NCBI GenBank assembly: GCA_046343015.1
Contig: JBKDOL010000085.1
Coordinates: 62,001-126,000 of the forward strand
Direction: 5' to 3'
From: BJ22 sp021298375
GTDB taxonomy: Bacteria > Planctomycetota > Planctomycetia > Pirellulales > Pirellulaceae
DNA length: 64,000 nt
Shown piece after piece: positions 25,915 through 34,094 of this stretch; position 1 is the stretch's first letter, and each line of letters begins with the position of its first letter. A program made the position numbers and the translations under genes. The notes under the pieces are model-generated. The model was not told the origin of the DNA. It searched no databases and was given only the letters and a program-made list of their open reading frames with translations.

Positions 25915-27450
25915 TTAATGGAAGATCTGTCGGTCGAGTTGGCGGTAGTTGATCGCCTCCAGCAGATGATCGTATTTGATTTGGGGGGTATCCTCGAGAT
26001 CGGCAATGGTCCGGGCGACGCGGAGGATTTTGTCGTGGGCGCGGGCGGAGAGTCCCATTTCATTGACGTTGTTTTTCATCAGGTTCATTGATTCCTTGTC
26101 GAGTCGGCAGAATTCCCGCAGTTGCTTGCTGGACATTTGCGAGTTGTACAGAATCCGCATTCCATTGAAGCGACGCCGCTGGTGCTCCCGGGCGCGCAGG
26201 ACTTGTTCACGAATGACGGCGCTGGATGTCCCCGGGGTAGTTGAGGAAAGTTCCTTGTATTCCGCGGCGGGGACCTCGACGTGGATATCGAGGCGATCGA
26301 GCAGGGGCCCTGATATTTTGCCCATATAGCGTTCGATTTGGGTGGAGGTGCAATTACAGGTGCGGCGCGGGTCGGTGCGGAAACCGCAGGGGCAGGGGTT
26401 GAGCGCCGCGACGAGCATGAAATTCGCGGGGAAGGTGTTGGACTTGAGGGCCCGGCTGATGGTCACCACCCGGTCTTCCAGAGGTTGACGCAGAACCTCC
26501 AGTGTCCGCCGATTGAACTCCGGCAGCTCGTCCAGAAACAAGACTCCGTGGTGGCTCATCGAAATTTCGCCGGGGGTGGGAGTGCTCCCCCCGCCGACGA
26601 GGCCTGCCTCGCTAATCGTATGATGAGGGCTGCGAAAAGGGCGGCGGGCCATCAGTGGTTGGCCGGGTGGGAGGCGGCCGATCGCGCTGTAAACGCGGGT
26701 CGTTTCGATCGACTCGTCCGGCGTCAGCGGAGGGAGGATCGTCGGGATTCGTTTCGCGAGCATGGTCTTGCCGCTCCCCGGAGGTCCGAGCATCAGAAGG
26801 TTGTGGGCTCCTGCTGCCGCAATCGTGATGGCCCGCTTGGCGAGCTCCTGTCCCCGGACGTCGGCAAAGTCCTCGTCATAGCCGGCGAGTTCCTCGAACA
26901 GTTCGGTCAGGCGCGAGGGCGTGGGTTGAATGTCGACCTCGCCGAGGAAAAAGGCGACAGCTTGGGTCAGGCTGTCGATCGGAATCACATCGAGTCCCTC
27001 AACCACCGCGGCCTCGCCCGCATTTTGCCTTGGCACGAGCAATCCGCGGAGGCCATCGCGTTTGGCGCGCATTGCGATCGAAAGGACTCCTTTGGCGGGT
27101 CGAGTATGACCTTCAAGGGCAAGTTCACCGACGACAGCGTAGTCGGTAAATCGCTCGGACTCGATTTGTTGGCTGGCCGCCAGCATCCCGAGCGAAATCG
27201 GAAGGTCGAACGTGGCTGCCTGCTTCGGAAGTTCGGCCGGTGCCAGGTTGATGACCACCCGGTCATTGGGGCGCTCATAACCCGAATTTTCCAACGCTCG
27301 ACCGACGCGGTGCGTGCTTTCGCGAACGGCCGCTTCAGGAAGGCCCACCAGAATCGTCTTTGGGATGGCAACCGGAGAGACGTCGACCTCGACTTCCACG
27401 GGTTCAGCTTCGATGCCCAGGAGCGAGTAGGTTTGGAGTTTTGCAAGCAT
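25915..27450 (-). CDS. comM: ComM/YifB-family AAA+ ATPase (Mg-chelatase-like)
   Basis: A 511-residue member of the YifB/ComM family. ComM is a hexameric helicase that drives branch migration during natural transformation. Domains in order: an N-terminal Lon-protease-like domain (1-170, MLAKLQTYSLLGIEAEPV start), the Mg-chelatase AAA+ core with Walker A GPPGSGKTMLAKR (about 220), Walker B GVLFLDELPEF, and arginine-finger region RSPHHTISEAGLVGGG, then a C-terminal Mg_chelatase_C domain (RLDIHVEVPAAEYKEL onward). Length matches the family. The start ATG 27450 gives the expected N-terminus. It stands alone and converges with the glycosyltransferase gene. Its presence may mean DNA uptake competence; the pilM module is on the same window but 7 kb away. 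Confidence 0.92.
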   Translation of the reverse strand: MLAKLQTYSLLGIEAEPVEVEVDVSPVAIPKTILVGLPEAAVRESTHRVGRALENSGYERPNDRVVINLAPAELPKQAATFDLPISLGMLAASQQIESERFTDYAVVGELALEGHTRPAKGVLSIAMRAKRDGLRGLLVPRQNAGEAAVVEGLDVIPIDSLTQAVAFFLGEVDIQPTPSRLTELFEELAGYDEDFADVRGQELAKRAITIAAAGAHNLLMLGPPGSGKTMLAKRIPTILPPLTPDESIETTRVYSAIGRLPPGQPLMARRPFRSPHHTISEAGLVGGGSTPTPGEISMSHHGVLFLDELPEFNRRTLEVLRQPLEDRVVTISRALKSNTFPANFMLVAALNPCPCGFRTDPRRTCNCTSTQIERYMGKISGPLLDRLDIHVEVPAAEYKELSSTTPGTSSAVIREQVLRAREHQRRRFNGMRILYNSQMSSKQLREFCRLDKESMNLMKNNVNEMGLSARAHDKILRVARTIADLEDTPQIKYDHLLEAINYRQLDRQIFH

Positions 27451-27681
27451 GGCTAACGATTCCGGACTAAAAATGTGAACATCCGAACAGTTAGTCGATT
27501 AGAATATCCCACTCGCGTGGGGCTGCAAAGCAGGGGGCCGGCGTTTCTTTTGCTTAAATTTGAGGTTTTCTGCGGACGATTCGGGGGGTAGGCTGGTGGC
27601 AGTTTGCTCGTTTGAATTGGCTGATTCCGCGTCAGCCAAGCGCAGATTCCCCTGAGGTGTTCTTTATTTCTGGAGGAAACC

Positions 27682-28086
27682 ATGAGTCAATTCCCTTCCC
27701 GCACCGGTTCGGCAAACAAGCCAGTGGTTGGCATCCCCAATGGAACTCGAGCCGATTTGCTGAGCATCGCCAAGTATCAAAAGGGGATTCTGCTTGGGAT
27801 TCTTTTGAGTCTGGCAGCGACCATTGCAACCTTAGCCGCTCCCCTTGACCTGAGGTTCTGGTTCGGGCTGCTGTTATACGGGGTGGGGCTGTTGAACGCA
27901 GTTTTTATCTTTTTGCTGTCAACCAAGTTGTTCGGCACGATCAAGGGCATTGGCCTCGCCATCTTGACCATCGTTCCGTTTTTGGGGTTGCTGATTCTGC
28001 TGTTGGTCAATGGACGGGCGACCAAGATTCTGAAGCAGAACGGGATCGGGGTCGGTTTGTTAGGTGCCAAACTGTCTTCGATTTAA
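27682..28086 (+). CDS. Small integral membrane protein, 134 residues
   Basis: The start ATG 27682 has a strong site TGGAGGAAACC just upstream. After about 30 hydrophilic residues there are three hydrophobic spans (GILLGILLSLAATIATLAA, FWFGLLLYGVGLLNAVFIFL, LAILTIVPFLGLLILLLVNG), followed by a short basic and Gly/Leu-rich tail (RATKILKQNGIGVGLLG). I recognise no named family. The tail GVGLLGA after a conserved NGRATKIL is reminiscent of small planctomycete membrane proteins of unknown role. It stands alone between comM and the WYL regulator, each reading the other way or convergently. Confidence 0.8.
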   Translation: MSQFPSRTGSANKPVVGIPNGTRADLLSIAKYQKGILLGILLSLAATIATLAAPLDLRFWFGLLLYGVGLLNAVFIFLLSTKLFGTIKGIGLAILTIVPFLGLLILLLVNGRATKILKQNGIGVGLLGAKLSSI

Positions 28087-28139
28087 GCGCCGTGACGTTC
28101 CTCATCGAGCCCGCTGCGGGGTGAAAACGAAAACGCTGA

Positions 28140-28162
28140 AACGCGGGTCTGAACCTCGCGTT
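28140..28162. terminator. Hairpin between convergent genes, possible terminator
   Basis: AACGCGGGT (28140-28148) pairs with ACC-T-CGCGTT (28153-28162) across a four-base loop with one bulged T. It lies between the stops of the membrane protein and the WYL regulator. No run of T follows on either strand, so rho-independent action is doubtful. Confidence 0.35.
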
Positions 28163-28199
28163 GGAAACGGGACTTGGCCGCGCTTTGGGCTGACCGTTT

Positions 28200-29213
28200 T
28201 CAGGCGCGATAGATTTCGGCCATCTTGCGCACGATTTCAGCCATGTGCTGACGGGCCGAGGAAGGGCTGAGGATTTCCGCGTCGGCACCGAGATTGAGAA
28301 CGCGGGGAATGATGTCGAGGTCGTGAGCCGCTTTGACCGTTAATTCAATCCCGCCATCTTTGAGAGGCTTGACGATTTGCTCGGGATGCCACGGGTCTTC
28401 CTGAACCCAGCGGGCGGCGTGGGCGGCAATCCGAATCTTGAAGTCGCGGGGATGGTTGCTCACGAACATCCCGAGCGAATGTCCAATGAACTTCTCCAGG
28501 TCCAGGTCGGCCGGAATTTTAAAATACTTGTCGAGCACATCCGCTTTTTCGAACCGGTCGAGCTTCCAGCTGCGAACGCGGGAATCCGGGTTCGCATCTT
28601 CGGCGGCCGCGGCAATGATGTAGAGGCTGGACTGAAACAAGACGATGGCGTAAGGCTCAAGCTCCCGTTGGGCTGGGGGCTTGCCGAGCGAGTGATACAC
28701 CACATCCACTACGCGATGTTCGAGGATAGCCCGATTAAGGGTCTTGATGATCCCGTGTTGTTTCTCGTAGTTTTTGACTGGTAACCCCATCACCCGCAGC
28801 GTGCGGCTGTACTTTTCATAATGCTCCAACACGGGAGCGGGGAGTTCCTCCCGAATTTTGTTCCAGAACGATTCGATGCCCATCCAGAAGGGCGTTCCGG
28901 CGAGGGGGAACAGCAATTGCCGGCCGAGGGAGAGGGCGATCAGTTCGGTGGCAGACGCGTTGATCTTGTGCGTTTGCTTGTACTGCGGACCGAGTTTCCA
29001 GACTTTTCCGCGTTGGGTGTCGTGGTCATCGACGTCGATGCCCGCTGCCTGCAAGGCTTGCAGGTCACGCTTGATCGTTCGCGTATGCAGCGACGGAATT
29101 CCCAATTCATCAATCAGATCGTCCCTGATTTCTTCCAGGGTTTTGCCAAACCGGACGCGCTCGAGAATCTGAAGAATCTTGTGTTGGCGAATCAGTTGCT
29201 CGTTGCGAGCCAT
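28200..29213 (-). CDS. WYL-domain transcriptional regulator
   Basis: A 337-residue regulator. Residues 5-80 form a winged helix-turn-helix of DeoR/HTH_11 type (QHKILQILERVRFGKTLEEI). Residues 120-230 contain a WYL domain (AILEHRVVDVVYHSLGKPP, then LEPYAIVLFQSSLYIIAAA, RSWKLDRFEKADVLDKYF). A WCX-like C-terminal extension of about 80 residues (VSNHPRDFKIRIAAHAARWV) follows. WYL proteins bind ligands or nucleic acid and often control defence or stress genes, but no such genes are near. ATG 29213 is chosen since residues upstream of MARNEQLIRQHKIL are not conserved-looking. It converges with the small membrane protein and lies 110 bp from the LigD-PE-like gene. Confidence 0.88.
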   Translation of the reverse strand: MARNEQLIRQHKILQILERVRFGKTLEEIRDDLIDELGIPSLHTRTIKRDLQALQAAGIDVDDHDTQRGKVWKLGPQYKQTHKINASATELIALSLGRQLLFPLAGTPFWMGIESFWNKIREELPAPVLEHYEKYSRTLRVMGLPVKNYEKQHGIIKTLNRAILEHRVVDVVYHSLGKPPAQRELEPYAIVLFQSSLYIIAAAAEDANPDSRVRSWKLDRFEKADVLDKYFKIPADLDLEKFIGHSLGMFVSNHPRDFKIRIAAHAARWVQEDPWHPEQIVKPLKDGGIELTVKAAHDLDIIPRVLNLGADAEILSPSSARQHMAEIVRKMAEIYRA

Positions 29214-29323
29214 GGGGGCGTGCCTCTGGAAAGCCGACTGTTGAAATCCCTTGACGTCGAGAACCTCGCCGGGGCTCGCGGTTGGTTTCTGTCCCAGCCC
29301 TCGGCGAGGCACTGTCGGTCAGC

Positions 29324-29752
29324 CTACCGAAGCCGACGCCAGTCGACAACCCAGTCCGTCCGCTGGGGGGCAGGGGAGGCCAGACTGAGGCACCAGCGGG
29401 CAGCGGGCTGAGTCACGGCAGCAGGCTGAGTCAGAGTTGCGGTCCACGACTCGAGAGCCGCATCGGGAGTTTGAATCCAGGTCAGGAATCCGGTATCCAC
29501 CAACTGCACATGGCCGCGGTTTTCGGTGAGTGGGCCGGAGTAGTCGAGATAGACGAGGCGATGGTCAGGCAGGCGGCGGGCAGCGGTGGTTTGGTCAATC
29601 AGCAGCGGTCGAATCGGCAGCTCCCAAGTCAGCAGAGCACCTCTCCACTCCAGCAACAAATCGAAATGGTCGCTCCGCTCTGCCGCGGGGGGCAGGCGAT
29701 GATGAAGCACGGCGAAGCGAAGTTCGGGGGAGTCCGCAACGGATTCAGACAA
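29324..29752 (-). CDS. Stand-alone LigD 3'-phosphoesterase-like domain protein
   Basis: A 142-residue protein built like the phosphoesterase (PE) domain of bacterial LigD, which trims 3' ribonucleotides at DNA ends in end joining. LigD-PE has FVVQxHxxxxLHYDFRLE; here the matching segment is FAVLHHRLPPAAERSDHFDL then LLEWRGALLTWELP. A later DHRLVYLDYSGPL matches the His/Tyr segment, and the start is TTG 29752. The Arg of HYDFRLE is a Leu here (HFDLLLE), so normal catalysis is uncertain. The gene overlaps the cmk stop by 8 bp, so it is translated from the cmk transcript. It contains a near-duplicate 18-bp repeat (TQPAA-V-TQPAA). No Ku, ligase or polymerase domain is present nearby. Confidence 0.65.
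   Translation of the reverse strand: MSESVADSPELRFAVLHHRLPPAAERSDHFDLLLEWRGALLTWELPIRPLLIDQTTAARRLPDHRLVYLDYSGPLTENRGHVQLVDTGFLTWIQTPDAALESWTATLTQPAAVTQPAARWCLSLASPAPQRTDWVVDWRRLR
29400..29435 (-). repeat. 18-bp imperfect tandem repeat in the LigD-PE-like gene
   Basis: Plus-strand copies 29400-29417 and 29418-29435 differ at three bases and encode TQPAA twice near the C-terminus. Confidence 0.7.
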
Positions 29753-30407
29753 ACGAGAGCCCCAATTCGCGGGATACGATGTGCTTCAGTCTGGCGACTA
29801 CTTCGGCCAGGGACAGATCGTCGGTAACGAGTTCGACAGCGCCGGGTGCTTTGAGCAAGCGGCCGACCGGTCGGGATTCGTCACGGCGGTCCCGTTCCTT
29901 CTGCTGCGCGAGGATGGATGCGTAATCGGACGGTTCCTTTTTCTCGGCCAGTTCGAGGCAGCGGCGTCGGGCCCGGGCTTCGGGGCTGGCGGTGAGATAG
30001 ATCTTGCAGCCCGCATCGGGGAAGGCGACCGAGCCCTGGTCGCGACCCTCGCAGACATAGTTGCCCGTGTCGGCGATTATCCGTTGCCGGCGCACCAGTT
30101 CGGCCCGAACCTGGGGATGGTCAGAGACCGTGGAAATGTTGGCGTTGACAGCCGCAGTCCGAATGGCCCGAGTCACATCCTGTCCATTGACCCAGACGCG
30201 GTCGGAGTCGAATTCAATTTCCATCGCACGGGCTGTCTCGGCGACAGCCGTCTCATCGGCCGGGTCGAGATCGCGTTCGAGCACGAGCCAGGTGACCGCG
30301 CGATACATTGCTCCGGTATCGAGGTAGGAGAAGCCAATTTGCCGGGCCAATTCGCGGGCCGCCGTGCTTTTGCCCGCGCCGGCCGGGCCGTCGATGGTCA
30401 CGATCAT
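29745..30407 (-). CDS. cmk: Cytidylate kinase
   Basis: A 220-residue P-loop kinase that phosphorylates CMP and dCMP with ATP in the cytoplasm. Seen: MIVTIDGPAGAGKSTAAREL (Walker A at residues 7-15), LDTGAMYRAVTWLVLERDLD (substrate binding), VCEGRDQGSVAFPDAGCKIY (NMP region), and RRDESRPVGRL (lid Asp/Arg). Length fits bacterial Cmk. It starts at ATG 30407, 3 bp after the stop of the 949-residue gene, and overlaps the LigD-PE-like gene by 8 bp, so the three are one operon. cmk is normally next to rpsA or plsC; neither is seen here. Confidence 0.97.
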   Translation of the reverse strand: MIVTIDGPAGAGKSTAARELARQIGFSYLDTGAMYRAVTWLVLERDLDPADETAVAETARAMEIEFDSDRVWVNGQDVTRAIRTAAVNANISTVSDHPQVRAELVRRQRIIADTGNYVCEGRDQGSVAFPDAGCKIYLTASPEARARRRCLELAEKKEPSDYASILAQQKERDRRDESRPVGRLLKAPGAVELVTDDLSLAEVVARLKHIVSRELGLSFV

Positions 30408-30410
30408 GGG

Positions 30411-33260
30411 TTACCAGTAAAGCTGCAAAGTAAACAGTTTATAACCATGATACTCCAGAGCCACTTGGTCGTCTCTGACCGTCAGCGCCTCCAGCGGGCT
30501 GCCGGAGAGGTCGAGCAGGCGAGCTCCTTTCAGTTTCCGGGGAGCATACAAAGTCGCCTTGCCTGATTTGCCCAGCGATTCGCGGAACCTCAGCACAGCC
30601 CCGCTACAGTGCTCCGCTGCGTCAAAGGTCGGCCAAGAGTCCACTACCTGAAGATTCCGGGCAGACAAATGAAACAGCCGCTGCTGCGCCGCCTGTGTGG
30701 ACTGCGCGGCAAATTCGATGGGCTGGGCTCCGCGCTGGCTGGCAGTTACCTGCGGCGACTCCAGCCCGATGCCAAGCCCGAAGGAAAAACTGCGCGCCGA
30801 CTCTTGAGCGACCACCAGCAGGCTGTCGAGAATTCTCAGCCCGGACTGTCGATGCCAGGGCAGACCATCGCAAAAGAGCGTCAGTGGCTGGTAGCCATTA
30901 TCGATGTGGACATAGGTCGGTGCGAGAAACTTCTCCAGCCGCACGGCCTGGTGCGTATCGTGGATGCCTCGGTAGCGGCCGAGGGGCTCGTCATTCCAGG
31001 CGAGTCGACTGCAGAGGTATTGTGCCCACGGATTGCCGGAAAGCTCTCGGACGATTTCGACGTCGATGTGGAATTCAATCGTGCGCAAGCCTCGGCTGAC
31101 GACCAGGCGCTGGCGAAAGTTGGCCCAAGTCTCACCGCCGTAGACCAGAGAGCCGGTTGTCAGGCAGCTGGCTTGCAGCGGGCGAGAGGTATCGAATGCG
31201 ATCGAATCGGCTCGCATTCGCGCATACCCAGCCTGCGGATCATCAGGTGACTCGCGTTTCGGCTCGATCAGCAGGCCGAGCCGCTGGGAGAGGAGTGTTT
31301 GCCTCGATTGGTGGGGTCGCAGTCGCCGGATGCCGCCGGAGTGCGGGTCGATTTCCAGCTCAAAAAACTCGTTGCGAATCGTCTTGTCCACCACCATGGA
31401 GGGCGAGGATCGAGATGGTCGTCCGCCGCTGGTGGGCAGGAATGCCAAGCCGCTGGCGGGCAGGTCGACGACGACGGCCGTTTCTTCTGTTTGCCGTTCG
31501 GCTAAAAGCAGCGGGGGGGTGGTGGGTGGGAGAGCGGATGCTTCCGTCCTCAGCACGTAGCGGTTGCGGCTCGGGGCGAAATGGGGATGAAGAAGCGCGG
31601 TCGCAGTCGATCGCTGCTGCGGGTCGCCAGTCGAAAAACAGGCCTGGGCCGCGTTGGCAAGTTCTCGCCGGATTTCTCGAAGTTGACCTTCCAGTTTGGA
31701 GCGACTCGCCTCCCAATTGGCCAATTGGCCCGGTGTGGGAGGAAGGGAGAGTTGGCTCAATTGCCTCAAGGCGGTTTCCAATTCCAAAGCAACCGTCCGC
31801 GGCGTGGAATTGAACGGGGCGACCAGCGTGTTGGCGTGCCGCAACGCCAGCCATTCACTCTGCAGGCGGGAGTAAACCACGCTCGCAGATATCGGATTGA
31901 GCCGGCCCTCGACGGTCCATTGGAAGAGGCTGCTGGGGCGGTAGTCATCGTAGTCGTAGCGGTCGCCGTAGCTGGGATGATAGAGCGTATCGAACAGCTC
32001 ATCGCACGTGACAAATCGGCCCAGCAGCGAGCTGATTCGACTGATCCGGATGAGGTCCGCAAACGCTTCACAGCTTTGGCCCGGCCAGTGGGCCAAAACG
32101 ATGGTAGCTTGGTGAGCCGAGTCAATTTGTTGTCCAATCTCAATGGCCAAGCCGAGAAAGCTCTCAGCCGCGGAGGCATCCAGCGGGTCGCTGGTGATGG
32201 CGTCAATTGTTTGCTGGCCCAAACCTTGCCAGCCGAGAGTTGCTGCAGCTGCTTGCGGGACGCGGCAATCGGAACCGAGGGGCAAGTGGAGAGCTCCCCG
32301 GTAGCCGAGACTGTTGAGCATGGGCGGTTGGGCCGGATGCAACGTCCCCTGCCGGCGACCAAACACCGAGGGCGGAAGGCCAAAGAGGCGTTGGTATTCG
32401 CCCCGGCCATCCAGATATTCGGCCAGCAAAGGGGCAGTGGTCAGGAGCAGTTCGGGCAAACAATGATTGGTTGTCCCGAGGACTTGAGCCTGACCCGCTT
32501 GGGCGGCGGTTGCCACTTGCGCGAGAAGCTCCGGCCGGTCGGTCTCCCAGTGGCGCGCTGTATCCAGAGGAAGCAGTAAATTGACCTTTCGCGAAGGGGG
32601 AAAGCGTTCCGCCGGTGGGTGTGCAGCATCGAGCATCCAGAGTTCAACCAGCTGGGCATCGACGGGATAGTAGCGATTCCGCTCGGCGAGCAGCAAATCA
32701 TAGGCTGCCTGAAGATTTTCCAGCGCGTGTTGCGGCCTCGCTTCGAGGTAAGCGGTGGCGGCCGATAGCGTCAACTCTGTCAATTTCTCCTCGTCCAGGG
32801 TGTGCGAGTAGCGCAGCCGTCGCGTCAGCAATTGGAGCTGGAGATAACCATAGCCCAAGGCCGCGAAATCATCGGCGGTCAGCTCGGGAGTTGCCGGAGT
32901 TGGGGAACTCGGAGGCGGTGGAGAGGAGGAGAGTTCGAGCTGTTCCCAAGCCGCTTTCCGGGACAGCGGGCTTAACAGAAAATTCGCGCTGTGGCCGGCG
33001 AGTTCTTCCGGCGTGAGCGGTAATTGGCTGGTGGCCGAAAGCGGGACAAGCACCACGGATTGTTCGGTCAGGTCGGGAAGTTGGTCAGCTCGGCACCACT
33101 TCGGCAGGGAGCCCGCCGAGTGGAGCAGGGCGGGATGCCAGGGCGCCGTCCAGCAGGCAAGGAGGCTACTGGCCTGTTCCCCTCTCAGGTGTAAGGGGAA
33201 GTCCTCGAGGCTGTGGCAGGGGAGAACGGTCAGCAATTGTTGATAGGCTGGGCGGGACAC
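30411..33260 (-). CDS. Large protein of unknown function, GH38 C-terminal-like
   Basis: A 949-residue protein with no signal peptide and no membrane span. The GTG start (33260) is followed by MSRPAYQQLLTVLPCHSLED. Residues 1-550 are mostly helical with no motif I recognise; a Tyr/Asp-rich patch (DRYDYDDYRPSSLFQW) lies near residue 430. From about 630 it resembles the beta-sandwich end of alpha-mannosidase-like GH38 proteins (NEFFELEIDPHSGGIRRLR, LRTIEFHIDVEIVRELSG, ARLAWNDEP-like). That is the part of a GH38 enzyme after the catalytic barrel, yet the N-half does not show the GH38 barrel motifs. It may be a divergent glycosidase or a carbohydrate-binding scaffold. It is translationally close to cmk (3 bp). 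Function is not established. Confidence 0.6.
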   Translation of the reverse strand: MSRPAYQQLLTVLPCHSLEDFPLHLRGEQASSLLACWTAPWHPALLHSAGSLPKWCRADQLPDLTEQSVVLVPLSATSQLPLTPEELAGHSANFLLSPLSRKAAWEQLELSSSPPPPSSPTPATPELTADDFAALGYGYLQLQLLTRRLRYSHTLDEEKLTELTLSAATAYLEARPQHALENLQAAYDLLLAERNRYYPVDAQLVELWMLDAAHPPAERFPPSRKVNLLLPLDTARHWETDRPELLAQVATAAQAGQAQVLGTTNHCLPELLLTTAPLLAEYLDGRGEYQRLFGLPPSVFGRRQGTLHPAQPPMLNSLGYRGALHLPLGSDCRVPQAAAATLGWQGLGQQTIDAITSDPLDASAAESFLGLAIEIGQQIDSAHQATIVLAHWPGQSCEAFADLIRISRISSLLGRFVTCDELFDTLYHPSYGDRYDYDDYRPSSLFQWTVEGRLNPISASVVYSRLQSEWLALRHANTLVAPFNSTPRTVALELETALRQLSQLSLPPTPGQLANWEASRSKLEGQLREIRRELANAAQACFSTGDPQQRSTATALLHPHFAPSRNRYVLRTEASALPPTTPPLLLAERQTEETAVVVDLPASGLAFLPTSGGRPSRSSPSMVVDKTIRNEFFELEIDPHSGGIRRLRPHQSRQTLLSQRLGLLIEPKRESPDDPQAGYARMRADSIAFDTSRPLQASCLTTGSLVYGGETWANFRQRLVVSRGLRTIEFHIDVEIVRELSGNPWAQYLCSRLAWNDEPLGRYRGIHDTHQAVRLEKFLAPTYVHIDNGYQPLTLFCDGLPWHRQSGLRILDSLLVVAQESARSFSFGLGIGLESPQVTASQRGAQPIEFAAQSTQAAQQRLFHLSARNLQVVDSWPTFDAAEHCSGAVLRFRESLGKSGKATLYAPRKLKGARLLDLSGSPLEALTVRDDQVALEYHGYKLFTLQLYW

Positions 33261-33509
33261 TAAGACCGGGCTGAAGAGGGAAGGGATGAGGGAATCGTCA
33301 GGTAAGAAGGTCAGTTTAAAACGCCTCGCAGCGGATCGATAGTGCGGGACAATCCGAAGGAATACCCATGGGCCGAGATGGGAAGTGCGAGTTGGCTGTG
33401 GAATCAGTCCAGCTTGACTGGCCGGCTTTGAGACTGCGGCCTATCATTGCAACGGGTCGGGGAGAGGTCGTGCAGGAACAATCCGAATGTTCGGTAAAAC
33501 CTGCAAAAT

Positions 33510-33539
33510 TTGACATTTTCTCGTTCCCCCCGCTAAATT
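33510..33539 (+). promoter_or_regulatory. Sigma-70-type promoter candidate
   Basis: TTGACA (33510-33515) and TAAATT (33534-33539) are separated by 18 bases. The -35 box is perfect and the -10 box matches four of six positions (TATAAT). Transcription would start near 33547, about 550 bp before pilM. No ORF begins nearby, so it serves either a long leader or a small RNA. Confidence 0.6.
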
Positions 33540-33973
33540 GAACGGGCATTCGTGGAGGGGTGCTCAAGCGGCTGAGTAAACAGGGCGGGCTCTCTACTGT
33601 TTTGTTTCCTTCCAATTAGACTGAAAAGGATCGCGGGACTGGCGTGTGACCGACAGGTTGCGGCCGCTCTTGGGATTGAGGGCGGTCGGATGGTCGGGAG
33701 CCTCTCGGAGGGCTTTTGAACTGCCGACCAACAGTGGCAAGTTGGTGGGGGTCGCGAGGACTCGTGCTGGAACGTGAATCCAACTGTGCGCGGGTGGCGA
33801 TCTGGCGATTTGGCTCGCTGGGGATGCGCAGCTTGACCGCCGCGTCGCTCGATCGCGGTTACCGCCCTGTTCGTTTGAGACGGGTCGACGTTTTGCTCGG
33901 GCAACTCCGCTTGAGCCAATCGTTCGTGGCCGAGGAAAGTTGCCGAATGGAAACTACTGCGCATAGGCTCAAT

Positions 33974-34053
33974 GAGAGCCCAGTGGCATTCGGGAGAGCC
34001 CAGTGGTATTCGGGAGAGCCCAGTGGTATTCGGTAGAGCCTAGTGGCAGCCGG
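33974..34053 (+). repeat. 20-bp tandem repeat, four copies, upstream of pilM
   Basis: Units at 33974, 33994, 34014 and 34034 read GAGAGCCCAGTGGCATTCGG with one to five changes. The last copy ends 41 bp before pilM, so the array is in its leader or promoter region. Confidence 0.95.
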
Positions 34054-34094
34054 TTGCTGGTGCGGACCGGAAATTGACTTCAAGGGGATGATAA

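Larger units (their letters stand above)
33261..34094. other. 834-bp intergenic region upstream of pilM
   Basis: It contains a good promoter (33510-33539), a G-rich segment that is tRNA-like only at its 5' end (33554-33600), and four 20-bp repeats (33974-34053). The ORFs in it (for example 33716-34036 plus) show no domain and no credible start. A long 5' leader for pilM or a separate small RNA is possible. Confidence 0.5.

Noticed and set aside
25660..26091. 143-residue plus-strand ORF after the glycosyltransferase
   Set aside because: It runs through an 11-bp tandem repeat and then antisense to comM; no domain.
26338..27456. 372-residue plus-strand ORF
   Set aside because: Antisense to comM, whose Walker A/B and other family motifs are unmistakable.
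29781..30566. 261-residue plus-strand ORF
   Set aside because: Antisense to cmk and the 3' end of the 949-residue gene; no motif.
33554..33640. tRNA-like segment starting GGAGGGGTGCTCAAGCGGCTGA
   Set aside because: The 5' end resembles a class II tRNA but there is no closing D stem, no anticodon arm, no GTTCGAAT-type T loop and no matching 3' acceptor strand. It could be a small RNA but is not a tRNA.
33716..34036. 106-residue plus-strand ORF before pilM
   Set aside because: No ribosome site or domain, and its 3' end runs through the 20-bp repeats.
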